A stretch of DNA of 64,000 bases from Thermoclostridium stercorarium subsp. stercorarium DSM 8532 (GTDB taxonomy: Bacteria; Bacillota; Clostridia; DSM-8532). Shown here in pieces: positions 35,825-43,626 of the stretch (position 1 is its first letter; each line of letters opens with the position of its first letter). Position numbers and translations under genes: made by a program. The stretch is from positions 124,001 to 188,000 of the forward strand of contig NC_020134.1 in NCBI RefSeq assembly GCF_000331995.1, given 5' to 3'. The notes under the pieces were generated by a model that searched no databases, was not told the DNA's origin, and worked only from the letters and a program-made list of their open reading frames with translations.

Positions 35825-35957
35825 CTGTTGACAATGAGCCTCCCATGGCATGTTTTCAGGCATCAGGGCCATCCCCCTTATCTTTGAGGAGAAGTCTTGC
35901 GCTAGTATGGTGATGCCCGGCCAACAGCCTAACATGCCATGTACTCATCGTCAACAG
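35825..35957 (+). repeat. Long imperfect inverted repeat in the 3' region of the IS256-family element
   Basis: Arms 35825-35870 and 35909-35957 share CTGTTGAC, ATGAG and a perfect 11-mer CATGGCATGTT (35845-35855 against AACATGCCATG 35930-35940), then GG/CC-rich blocks near the 38-base loop. As RNA it would fold into one long hairpin. It follows the transposase stop by about 20 bases. Confidence 0.65.
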
Positions 35958-36037
35958 CTTTCGCGGCATAAACGCTTAGGCTATTGTCTCATTAGCTACC
36001 GTTTGATGACCGAGGTAATTTATACACTAATTTGGAC

Positions 36038-36133
36038 TTGACTATTATATTTACAACAAGTATATTTATTTTTAATATTTCTTCAGAAGAAATAGAAAAT
36101 AATAAAAATCTGGTGGTAAAAAGTGATACCTAA
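36038..36133 (+). pseudogene. Possible 3' remnant of a truncated membrane protein gene
   Basis: Right of the IS end one frame reads LTIIFTTSIFIFNISSEEIE then NNKNLVVKSDT and a stop that overlaps the next start (GTG at 36123). The short hydrophobic stretch and overlap with the next gene look like the end of a lost upstream gene rather than the missing end of the TagF-like gene. The evidence is slight. Confidence 0.3.
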
Positions 36134-36851
36134 AATAATACATTATTGTTGGTTTGGTAAGGGAAAGCTGCCTCCATTTGCACAAAAATGCATATCAAGT
36201 TGGAAAAAATATATGCCTGACTGCGAAATAAAGGAATGGAATGAGAATAATTTTGATGTTAATATGATTAAATATACTAAGGAAGCTTATGAGCATAAAA
36301 AATATGCTTTTGTTTCTGATTTTGCGCGTTTTTATGTTTTAAATCAATATGGTGGTATTTACTTGGATGTAGATGTAGAATTAGTAAAACCCATTGATGA
36401 TTTACTGAATTATAAAACTGTATTAGGATTCGAAAGTTTAGGTCGAGTAAATCCGGGGTTAATTTTAGCTTCCGAACCTGCTACATTATTTTTAAAAGAA
36501 ATGATAGAGTTATATAAAAATTTAAGTTTTATTGATAATAATGGAAACATGAATCTTACAACAATTGTTACATATACTACAGATTATTTAAAAACAAAGG
36601 GATTAAGGGAAGAAAACGTTAAACAAGAAATATACGGGGTAACTGTTTTTCCTACAGATTATTTTTGCCCTATTGACATGAAAACAAACGAATTGATTAT
36701 TACTGAGAATACTTATTCTATACATCATTTTAATTCATCTTGGATAAGTAAATGGGGAAAATTTAAAAAGTTTATAAGAAAAATTATCGGTGGAAAGTTA
36801 TATTATAAACTCTATCTTTTCAAAAAAAATATAAAAGGTTTAATTAAATGA
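36123..36851 (+). CDS. Glycosyltransferase family 32 (capsule/EPS type)
   Basis: This 242-residue protein opens with MIPKIIHYCWFGKGKLP, the typical start of GT32 capsular enzymes. The metal-binding DxD is at D82/D84 (GGIYLDVDVELVKP), and FVSDFARFYVLNQYGG precedes it. A C-terminal basic, hydrophobic tail could touch the membrane. The GTG start at 36123 is the natural one because it precedes MIPKIIHY directly. It would add hexose or galactose to the repeat unit. Confidence 0.9.
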   Translation: MIPKIIHYCWFGKGKLPPFAQKCISSWKKYMPDCEIKEWNENNFDVNMIKYTKEAYEHKKYAFVSDFARFYVLNQYGGIYLDVDVELVKPIDDLLNYKTVLGFESLGRVNPGLILASEPATLFLKEMIELYKNLSFIDNNGNMNLTTIVTYTTDYLKTKGLREENVKQEIYGVTVFPTDYFCPIDMKTNELIITENTYSIHHFNSSWISKWGKFKKFIRKIIGGKLYYKLYLFKKNIKGLIK

Positions 36852-36870
36852 TTAAGAAGGCGGAGTTTAA

Positions 36871-38298
36871 TTGGAAAACTACAGAAAGCTAATTAAAAAT
36901 ATTGGATTATTGTCAATTAGCAGTTTTGGCAGTAAAATATTAGTATTTCTATTGGTTCCTTTATATACAAATATATTGTCAACTTATGAATATGGTTCAT
37001 ATGACTTGGTCATTACAAGTATAAATCTATTAATGCCCATTTTAACAATAAACATTTCCAGTAGTGTTTTAAGATTTGCATTAGAAAAAAATATTAATCG
37101 TAATGATGTATTTTCTGTCGGCCTAAAAATAACAATAAAAGGTTTTATAGGTTTGCTTTTAATAATTATAATTAATTGGATTTTAAATATTATTCCTGCA
37201 TTAAATGATTATTGTATTTATTTTATGTTAATGTATCTGGTTAGTGCATTATATCAATTATGTTCGTATTATGCTCGTGGTATAAATGAAATAAAAGTTG
37301 TAGCATTTGCAGGTATTATTCAGACAATTTTATTGGTTTTATTTAATATTATTTTTCTAATTTTCTTTAAATTGGGTATATCCGGGTTTTTTATAGCAAA
37401 TATTCTTTCATTGCTATTAGCTATATTCTTTTACTGTGTATGTTTAAAATTATATAGAATTAACTTATTTAATGTACAAAATAAAAATATCAGAGATGAA
37501 ATGAAGAATTACAGCAGGCCACTTGTTTTAAATTCCATTAGCTGGTGGGTTAATAATACTTCGGGCAGGTATATTGTAACATGGATTTGTGGTGTTGCAG
37601 CTAATGGAGTTTATTCAATTGCATATAAAATTCCTACGATTTTGAATACTTTACAGTCAATTTTTCTTCAAGCGTGGGAAATATCAGCGGTACAGGAGTA
37701 TGATCCTAATGATAAAAATAATTTTTATGGGAATATATACCATACCTACAATATATGTAATGTTTTGGTTTGTTCTTTAGTAATAATTTTCACTAAAGTA
37801 ATAGCACATTTTATGTTTTTAAAAGATTTTTATGACGCCTGGAAATATGTACCTTTTCTGTTAATAGCATATGTATTTGGTGCTATGGCTGGGTTGATTG
37901 GAGGCATATTTTCGGCTGTAAAAGATACCAAAATGTATAGTTATTCTACTATTGCAGGGGCTTTACTCAATATAATTCTAAATATTATATTAGTTAAAAG
38001 TATTGGAGTTATAGGTGCAGCAGTAGCTACTCTGATATCATATTTTGTTGTATGGTGTATTAGAATTTTAAATGTAAAAAAGTATATAAATTTAAGAATT
38101 AGAATTATTAATGACTTATGCTCATATCTTATACTATTGTTACAATCAATAGCTATGATAAAGTTTACATCTGCCAGGTTATATATCGTTGAATTTTTTC
38201 TATTTGCCTTATTAATTTTTATTTATAGAAATGAAATTAAAAAACTGGTTGAAATTGTAATAAGCAATATAAATAGATTTACACGCAAAAGGGAATAA
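36871..38298 (+). CDS. Wzx-type oligosaccharide flippase
   Basis: The 475-residue protein has about fourteen TM helices and the MATE/polysaccharide-export start LLSISSFGSKILVFLLVPLYTNILSTYEYGSYDL (split). Further on, ISWWVNNTSGRYIVTWICG is a typical flippase stretch. It moves undecaprenyl-linked repeat units across the membrane. The start is TTG at 36871, with AGGCGGAG 6-12 bases upstream. It follows the GT32 gene closely and is in the same transcript. Confidence 0.9.
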   Translation: MENYRKLIKNIGLLSISSFGSKILVFLLVPLYTNILSTYEYGSYDLVITSINLLMPILTINISSSVLRFALEKNINRNDVFSVGLKITIKGFIGLLLIIIINWILNIIPALNDYCIYFMLMYLVSALYQLCSYYARGINEIKVVAFAGIIQTILLVLFNIIFLIFFKLGISGFFIANILSLLLAIFFYCVCLKLYRINLFNVQNKNIRDEMKNYSRPLVLNSISWWVNNTSGRYIVTWICGVAANGVYSIAYKIPTILNTLQSIFLQAWEISAVQEYDPNDKNNFYGNIYHTYNICNVLVCSLVIIFTKVIAHFMFLKDFYDAWKYVPFLLIAYVFGAMAGLIGGIFSAVKDTKMYSYSTIAGALLNIILNIILVKSIGVIGAAVATLISYFVVWCIRILNVKKYINLRIRIINDLCSYLILLLQSIAMIKFTSARLYIVEFFLFALLIFIYRNEIKKLVEIVISNINRFTRKRE

Positions 38299-38340
38299 AT
38301 GACATACTCATAATTAAATAGCTAAAGGGGAATAAAGTAG

Positions 38341-39465
38341 ATGAATATAGGAATAGTAACGTGGTTTCACTATATAAATTATGGGACAGTGTTACAGGCA
38401 TATGCACTGCAACAATTTTTGAAAAAAGAAGGTTATAATTGTGTTATTGTTAATTACATACCACAGTTAAAAACAGTTTTAGAAAAAATAAAATATGGAA
38501 AGTACATAAAAAGAACCAAAGACAAAATAGAATCCATTAAGTTTAGGTCATTAAGACCAGAAATAAAAAAGCAGCTAATTGAAAGAAAAAATTTATTTAG
38601 AAGTTTTGTAGAGAGAAATATAAACCTGACTACGGAAATTAAGTCAAATGAGGATTTGCGAAAACTAAACAAGTCAATTGATTGTTTCATTTGTGGAAGT
38701 GACCAAATTTGGAATCCTGAAAACTTGAATGGGATCTATTTTTTAAATTTTGTTGATGATGGGAAAAAGAAAATAGCATATGCCCCGAGTTTTGGGGTAA
38801 GGCGTATACCGGTTTTTAAGAAAAGGAAAATTCAAAAATGGATTAACAGGTATGACAAGCTTTCAGTCAGAGAAGAAGTTGGCGTTAATATTTTAAAATC
38901 TTTAACATCAAAAAAAGCAGAAGTAGTATTAGATCCTACACTTTTATTAAGCGAGCATGATTGGGAAAAGATAATGGTTTCACCCAATATTAATGATGAT
39001 TACATTTTATGCTATTTTCTTGGAGATAGAAAAGAGTATTGGGATGCAGTTGATAGTTTAAAGGACCAAACATCTTATAAGGTGGTAGTAATTCCGGTAA
39101 AGTTCAATTCTTTTCTTAAAAATTATGATATGAGGATTTCTGTCGGGCCGGAAGAATTTATTGGATTAATAAAAAATGCAAAATTTATTATGACAGATTC
39201 ATATCATGGCACTCTTTTTTCAATTGTATTTAAAAAAGATTTTTATGTATTTAAAAGATTTGATGATAAAAAAAAGGATTCTCAGAATTCCAGGATTTAT
39301 AATGTACTAAAGATGTGCAACCTTGAAGAAAGAATAATTAATAATGATATTACAGAAAAATGTAAAACTGGTATTCATATAGACAATTTTGAAGACGTTT
39401 ACGAAATTATTAATGATAGAATTGAATATTCCAAGAATTTTTTACTAACTGCTTTATCTGAGTAA
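38341..39465 (+). CDS. Polysaccharide pyruvyl transferase family protein (CsaB/WcaK-like)
   Basis: The 374-residue GT-B-like fold is marked by the N-terminal WFHYINYGTVLQAYALQQFL, the middle CGSDQIWNP with YAPSFG, and the C-terminal DSYHGTLFSIVFKKDF. The family adds ketal pyruvate from phosphoenolpyruvate to sugars. Pyruvylated wall polymers are the ligands of SLH domains, so this enzyme could prepare anchor sites for the SLH proteins at 4474, 17574 and 45611 (inference). It is paired with an FrhB-like protein, a common pairing in such clusters. Confidence 0.87.
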   Translation: MNIGIVTWFHYINYGTVLQAYALQQFLKKEGYNCVIVNYIPQLKTVLEKIKYGKYIKRTKDKIESIKFRSLRPEIKKQLIERKNLFRSFVERNINLTTEIKSNEDLRKLNKSIDCFICGSDQIWNPENLNGIYFLNFVDDGKKKIAYAPSFGVRRIPVFKKRKIQKWINRYDKLSVREEVGVNILKSLTSKKAEVVLDPTLLLSEHDWEKIMVSPNINDDYILCYFLGDRKEYWDAVDSLKDQTSYKVVVIPVKFNSFLKNYDMRISVGPEEFIGLIKNAKFIMTDSYHGTLFSIVFKKDFYVFKRFDDKKKDSQNSRIYNVLKMCNLEERIINNDITEKCKTGIHIDNFEDVYEIINDRIEYSKNFLLTALSE

Positions 39466-39508
39466 ATGATCTTCTTTAAATGTTATTAGAGTGTGAGAGA
39501 TAAAAACT

Positions 39509-40699
39509 ATGGTAAGACTGTTTGAACAAAAAAAGGATTGCTGTGGCTGTTTGGCATGTAAAAATGTATGTCCTAAGCAAGCTGTTACAGTAAAACCCGA
39601 TGAAAATGGTTTTATTTATCCGCAGATAAATGAAGAACTATGTATAGAATGTGGATTATGCAACAAAGTTTGTGATTTTAAGAAAGTAACGGTTGATGGT
39701 AATATTCCGTTATACACATACGCGGCCATTAACAAAGACAAAAGTGTATTGGAAAATAGTGCATCAGGCGGGGCTTTTGGCGCATTGGCAAATTTTGTTT
39801 TCAACAGAGGTGGCGTTGTATTTGGATGTGCATATGATGACAAGATGTATCCGAAGCATGTATGCATAGATAATTTAGCTTATTTGGAAAAAATTCAGGG
39901 TTCAAAATACGTTCAAAGTGATATTGATGATACATACATCCAAGCAGAGAATTATTTAAAAAATGGGAAATGGGTATTATTTACGGGAACTCCCTGCCAA
40001 ATCGCAGGGTTGAAAGCATATTTAAGAAAGGATTATGATAGGCTCATTACAATAGATTTAATTTGTCATGGTGTTCCCAGTGTGAGCTTTTTTAAAGGGT
40101 ATATTCGTTATTTAGAAGGAAAATACAAAGGAGAAATCATAAATTTTAAATTCAGGGATAAATCAAAAGGATGGGGACTCATAAGTGAAGTTGTTTATAA
40201 AAAACATAGTAAAATATTAAATAGAGTGATTTATCCAGTTGAATCATATTATTATACTTATTTTTTAAATGGTGATATTTATCGAGAAAGTTGTTATGAA
40301 TGCAAGTATGCAGGCAAAGTCAGAGTAGGAGATTTCACCATAGGTGATTATTGGGGAGTTGAAAAAGTTCATCCTGAAATAAACACAAAAAATGGTGTGT
40401 CTGTTTTATTAGTTAATAGTCAAAAGGGGTCAATGATAGCAGGCGAGTTAGCAAATTATCTTTATTTGATTGAATCTTCTTTTGAACAGGCTAAAATATA
40501 TAATGCTCAGTTAAATAGCCCCGTGAAAAAAAGCCTTAATAGAGAAGCAATATTTAAAACATGGCGTGAAGGTGGATATAGAGCTGTAGCAAAAGAATAT
40601 TATAAGGCAAATAAATGGAAGATTATTTTTGCGAGAGTAAAAAGGCTGATACCAAATCCTGTTAAGAAATATTTAAAGAAAATGATAAAAAGAGGATAG
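39509..40699 (+). CDS. FrhB-like 4Fe-4S oxidoreductase (coenzyme F420 hydrogenase beta-subunit family)
   Basis: The 396-residue protein starts with a two-cluster ferredoxin domain: CCGCLACKNVCP (C11-C21) and CIECGLCNKVCDF (about 45-57). FrhB-type N- and C-domains follow (ENSASGGAFGALANFV, FTGTPCQIAGLKAYL, DLICHGVPS, ECKYAGKVRVGDFTIGDYWG). FrhB proteins use flavin and F420-type or other electron donors. In polysaccharide clusters they accompany pyruvyl transferases, where their reaction is not established. The organism need not make F420. Confidence 0.88.
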   Translation: MVRLFEQKKDCCGCLACKNVCPKQAVTVKPDENGFIYPQINEELCIECGLCNKVCDFKKVTVDGNIPLYTYAAINKDKSVLENSASGGAFGALANFVFNRGGVVFGCAYDDKMYPKHVCIDNLAYLEKIQGSKYVQSDIDDTYIQAENYLKNGKWVLFTGTPCQIAGLKAYLRKDYDRLITIDLICHGVPSVSFFKGYIRYLEGKYKGEIINFKFRDKSKGWGLISEVVYKKHSKILNRVIYPVESYYYTYFLNGDIYRESCYECKYAGKVRVGDFTIGDYWGVEKVHPEINTKNGVSVLLVNSQKGSMIAGELANYLYLIESSFEQAKIYNAQLNSPVKKSLNREAIFKTWREGGYRAVAKEYYKANKWKIIFARVKRLIPNPVKKYLKKMIKRG

Positions 40700-40760
40700 A
40701 ATAAAATTCCATTAAGTCTTTATTAAAGTGTTTTATATTAAAATTCAGAGGGGATAAAAA

Positions 40761-41663
40761 ATGATATATACCAGAAAAGTGGCTGCAGATTTAGTTAGAA
40801 AATCAAAACTATTATATAACTTGAATCAGGACGAATCTAATAAATTAAAACAATGTCTACTTGAGATGTACTCAGATATTCTAAGGGTTTGTGAAAAATA
40901 TAATATCAGAGTTATGCTTGGAGGGGGTTCTGCTTTAGGGGCAGTCCGACATGGGGGTTTTATTCCTTGGGATGATGATTTGGATTTGATAATGCCAAGA
41001 GAAGATTATAATAAATTTATTAGTGTATTTGACAAAGAATTATCTGATTTATATGAAATTACTTCACCCAATTCGAAATATAATGTTAGCAATACTTTTA
41101 CAAAAGTTTACAAAAAGGATACAATTTTAGTTGAAATGTTTAATGCTAATAGTGATGTCCCAAAAGGCGTTTATATCGATATTTTCCCAATTGAGTATGT
41201 ACCAGAAAACAAATATATTAGACTTTTAAAAGGTTTTTTTGCGAATTTAACCTACTATATTGGATATTCAGCTATGATCTATCAATTACGAAACGATATA
41301 CTAAAAGAGTATTTTTCAGCTTCCTTAGCTGGTAAGGTAAATTATAGATTAAGAACTACCATTGGGTTTTGTGCCTCATTTGCTTCATATAAAAAATGGT
41401 TTAATTTTTATGATAGAGTTCTCGCGAGGGGAAAAGACAGTAATTTATGTGGTATTCCTTCGGGGAGAGGACATTATTTTGGTGAAATACTACCAAAAGA
41501 AGCATTTTTACCACCCAGGGAAATTTTATTTGAAGGTCGAAAAGCATACGTTCCAAACAATGTAGATCTTTACCTCAGAAATTTGTATGGAAATTATATG
41601 GAAATTCCGCCCATTGAAAAAAGGGAAAGGCATTATTTTATTGAATTTAAAATAAATGATTGA
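40761..41663 (+). CDS. LicD family phosphotransferase
   Basis: The complete 300-residue LicD protein carries GGGSALGAVRHGGFIPWDDDLDLIMPREDYNKF (split, about residues 53-86), with the metal-binding acidic cluster WDDDLD, and IDIFPIEYVP. GAGGGG precedes the ATG. LicD enzymes pass phosphocholine, ribitol phosphate or similar groups from CDP donors to sugars. The next two genes could supply a CDP-alditol, so phosphocholine need not be the substrate. It is a diverged relative of the broken LicD gene at 30519. Confidence 0.9.
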   Translation: MIYTRKVAADLVRKSKLLYNLNQDESNKLKQCLLEMYSDILRVCEKYNIRVMLGGGSALGAVRHGGFIPWDDDLDLIMPREDYNKFISVFDKELSDLYEITSPNSKYNVSNTFTKVYKKDTILVEMFNANSDVPKGVYIDIFPIEYVPENKYIRLLKGFFANLTYYIGYSAMIYQLRNDILKEYFSASLAGKVNYRLRTTIGFCASFASYKKWFNFYDRVLARGKDSNLCGIPSGRGHYFGEILPKEAFLPPREILFEGRKAYVPNNVDLYLRNLYGNYMEIPPIEKRERHYFIEFKIND

Positions 41664-41672
41664 TTTAAGAAT

Positions 41673-41702
41673 TTGACAAGATACTATCCTCAATTTTATA
41701 AA
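41673..41702 (+). promoter_or_regulatory. Possible promoter of the cytidylyltransferase gene
   Basis: TTGACA (41673-41678) and TATAAA (41697-41702), 18 bases apart, lie just before the ATG at 41733. The -35 is inside TTGACAAGATACTATC, nearly identical to the IS256-remnant end at 30503-30518. Confidence 0.5.
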
Positions 41703-41732
41703 AAATATAACAATGAATTTGGAGGGAAAGCT

Positions 41733-42458
41733 ATGAATATAGCAATTATTATCGCTGGTGGAAAAGGGGAAAGAATGCATCAAGATATTCCCAAACAGTT
41801 TATTAACGTAAATGATAAGCCTGTAATTATATATACCTTGGAGGCTTTCCAGGCTCACCCTGATATTGACTCAATATTTGTTGTCTGTTTGGATGGCTGG
41901 CACGAAATTTTAAGAGCATATGCCAAACAATTTAATATAACAAAACTGGAGGAGATTGTTTCCGGTGGCGAAACTGGACAGGCTTCTATAAGAAATGGGG
42001 TATATGCTGTAAAAGAAAAATATAGTGATGATGACATTGTAATAGTACACGATGGTATCAGGCCGATGGTTTCGGCGGAAATAATATCTGATTGTATTGC
42101 TAAATGTAAATTATATGGTTCTGCTGTGGCTGCGATACCTTGCGTGGAGGCTGTACTTGTTACAGATGATAAGGAAAAATCAAATTCTGTGTTTTTTGAT
42201 CGTAATAAAGATCGTAATAAATTAATGAGGATTCAAGCCCCACAGGCATTTCATCTTAAAAAACTTGTTTGGGCCCATGAAGAAGCGAAAAGAAGAAATA
42301 TAACAAATTCAGTAACTTCTTGCACGTTGATGATTGAATTAGGTGAAACTGTTTATTTTTCAGCTGGTTCCGAAAAAAATATTAAATTAACAACAGTTGA
42401 AGATATTGAAATATTTAAGGCACTTCTTGCTACGAAGAAAGACGATTGGTTAAAGTAG
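41733..42458 (+). CDS. IspD/TarI-family cytidylyltransferase
   Basis: ATG 41733 has a GGAGGG site; 241 residues. The CTP-binding signature AGGKGERMHQDIPKQF and VHDGIRPMVSAEII, IQAPQAFHL and SVTSCTLMIELG are typical of IspD and TarI. As it lies in a polysaccharide locus next to an SDR and LicD, activation of an alditol phosphate (for example ribitol 5-phosphate) to a CDP-alditol is more likely than isoprenoid synthesis. No TarJ-like dehydrogenase is present; the SDR that follows may fill that role. Confidence 0.85.
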   Translation: MNIAIIIAGGKGERMHQDIPKQFINVNDKPVIIYTLEAFQAHPDIDSIFVVCLDGWHEILRAYAKQFNITKLEEIVSGGETGQASIRNGVYAVKEKYSDDDIVIVHDGIRPMVSAEIISDCIAKCKLYGSAVAAIPCVEAVLVTDDKEKSNSVFFDRNKDRNKLMRIQAPQAFHLKKLVWAHEEAKRRNITNSVTSCTLMIELGETVYFSAGSEKNIKLTTVEDIEIFKALLATKKDDWLK

Positions 42459-42466
42459 GTGCAAGG

Positions 42467-43528
42467 ATGTTTTATAATAATAGGATTTATAGAGAAGACT
42501 TAAAATACATTTTTAGAACTGTAAATTCTCTTGATAAACTTAATAATTGCAATGTTCTCGTTACTGGTGCAAGTGGACTGATCGGCTCTTTACTTGTAGA
42601 TGAGTTAATGTTTTGTAACGAAATAGGCAAATTCGGAATTAATGTTTTTGCTTTGGGGAGAAATAAATTAACTTTAGAAAAAAGGTTTAAAACACACTAC
42701 AATAATAAATATTTCCATATAATACAACATGATGTCAGTTACCCCCTGGATTGCAGTTACAAGTTTGATTATATTATCCACGCTGCGAGCAATGCATATC
42801 CTCAAGCATTTATAACCGACCCTGTCGGTACTGTCATGGGGAATGTATCAGGTGTATACAATCTTTTAGAATATTCACGAAAAAATGGGCTAAAAAGATT
42901 CCTTTTTGTATCATCGGGTGAAGTATATGGTGAGGGAATAGAAGATAACATTGAGTTTGATGAAAAATATAGTGGGTATGTTGACAATACAAATATAAGG
43001 GCATGTTATCCAAATGCCAAGCGGACAGCGGAAACTCTTTGTGTTGCGTATACTCATCAATATGGGATTGAAACTGTTATAGCAAGGCCTTGTCATGTAT
43101 ACGGGCCAACTTTTACATCAAAAGATAATAGGGCTTCGTTCCAATTTATAAAAAATGTTATAAATAATGAAGATATAGTAATGAAAAGTAAGGGATTACA
43201 AATACGATCATATTGTTATACTTCAGATTGCGTTTCCGGAATCCTAACAATTCTGTTGCATGGAGCAACGGGAAATGCCTATAACATAGCAAATAAGAAA
43301 TCTATTGTTTCCATTAGAGAAATAGCGGAGATAATAGCTGAAATAGCTGGTAAAAAGATTATTACAGAATTACCCAGTGAAATTGAAAAAATGAGTTATA
43401 ATCCTTCAACAAGATCCGTTCTCAATGCAAATAAGCTGGAGAGTTTGGGATGGGAACCCAAGTTTGACATGAGAACTGGTTTGGAGAGAACAATTAATAT
43501 TGTCAAGCAAGTATATAATCAAATGTAA
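42467..43528 (+). CDS. NAD-dependent epimerase/dehydratase (UDP-glucuronate decarboxylase-like SDR)
   Basis: ATG 42467 with an AGGTG site gives 353 residues; its 5' neighbour stops 9 bases earlier. The Rossmann motif is GASGLIGS, followed by DYIIHAASNAYP, SSGEVYGEG and the catalytic YPNAKRTAE, where Y-x3-K is present. It most resembles UDP-xylose synthase/decarboxylase-like SDRs of capsule clusters. Paired IspD-like plus SDR genes are known in streptococcal capsule loci making CDP-alditols, so it could reduce or modify the alditol precursor here. Confidence 0.85.
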   Translation: MFYNNRIYREDLKYIFRTVNSLDKLNNCNVLVTGASGLIGSLLVDELMFCNEIGKFGINVFALGRNKLTLEKRFKTHYNNKYFHIIQHDVSYPLDCSYKFDYIIHAASNAYPQAFITDPVGTVMGNVSGVYNLLEYSRKNGLKRFLFVSSGEVYGEGIEDNIEFDEKYSGYVDNTNIRACYPNAKRTAETLCVAYTHQYGIETVIARPCHVYGPTFTSKDNRASFQFIKNVINNEDIVMKSKGLQIRSYCYTSDCVSGILTILLHGATGNAYNIANKKSIVSIREIAEIIAEIAGKKIITELPSEIEKMSYNPSTRSVLNANKLESLGWEPKFDMRTGLERTINIVKQVYNQM

Positions 43529-43626
43529 AAATACAATCCACATTAGTTTTTCCTTTAATATAATTAAATATTATGTTAAAATAACAATGAATTTTCCAGT
43601 TGAAAGATCTGAAGGAAGGAAAAACA

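Larger units (their letters stand above)
34502..36037 (+). mobile_element. IS256-family insertion sequence with intact transposase
   Basis: The left end GTCTATATAATGGTGTAAA (34502-34520) and the inverted right end (about 36019-36037; reverse complement GTCCAAATTAGTGTATAAA) are imperfect terminal repeats sharing GTC and GTGTAAA-type cores. The element carries one transposase gene and a 235-base 3' region with a long inverted repeat. I find no target-site duplication: the flanks belong to different gene remnants. Confidence 0.8.

Noticed and set aside
41668..41690. A complete third IS256 copy near 41.7 kb
   Set aside because: Only about 16 bases match the IS end; no transposase or second terminal repeat is present.
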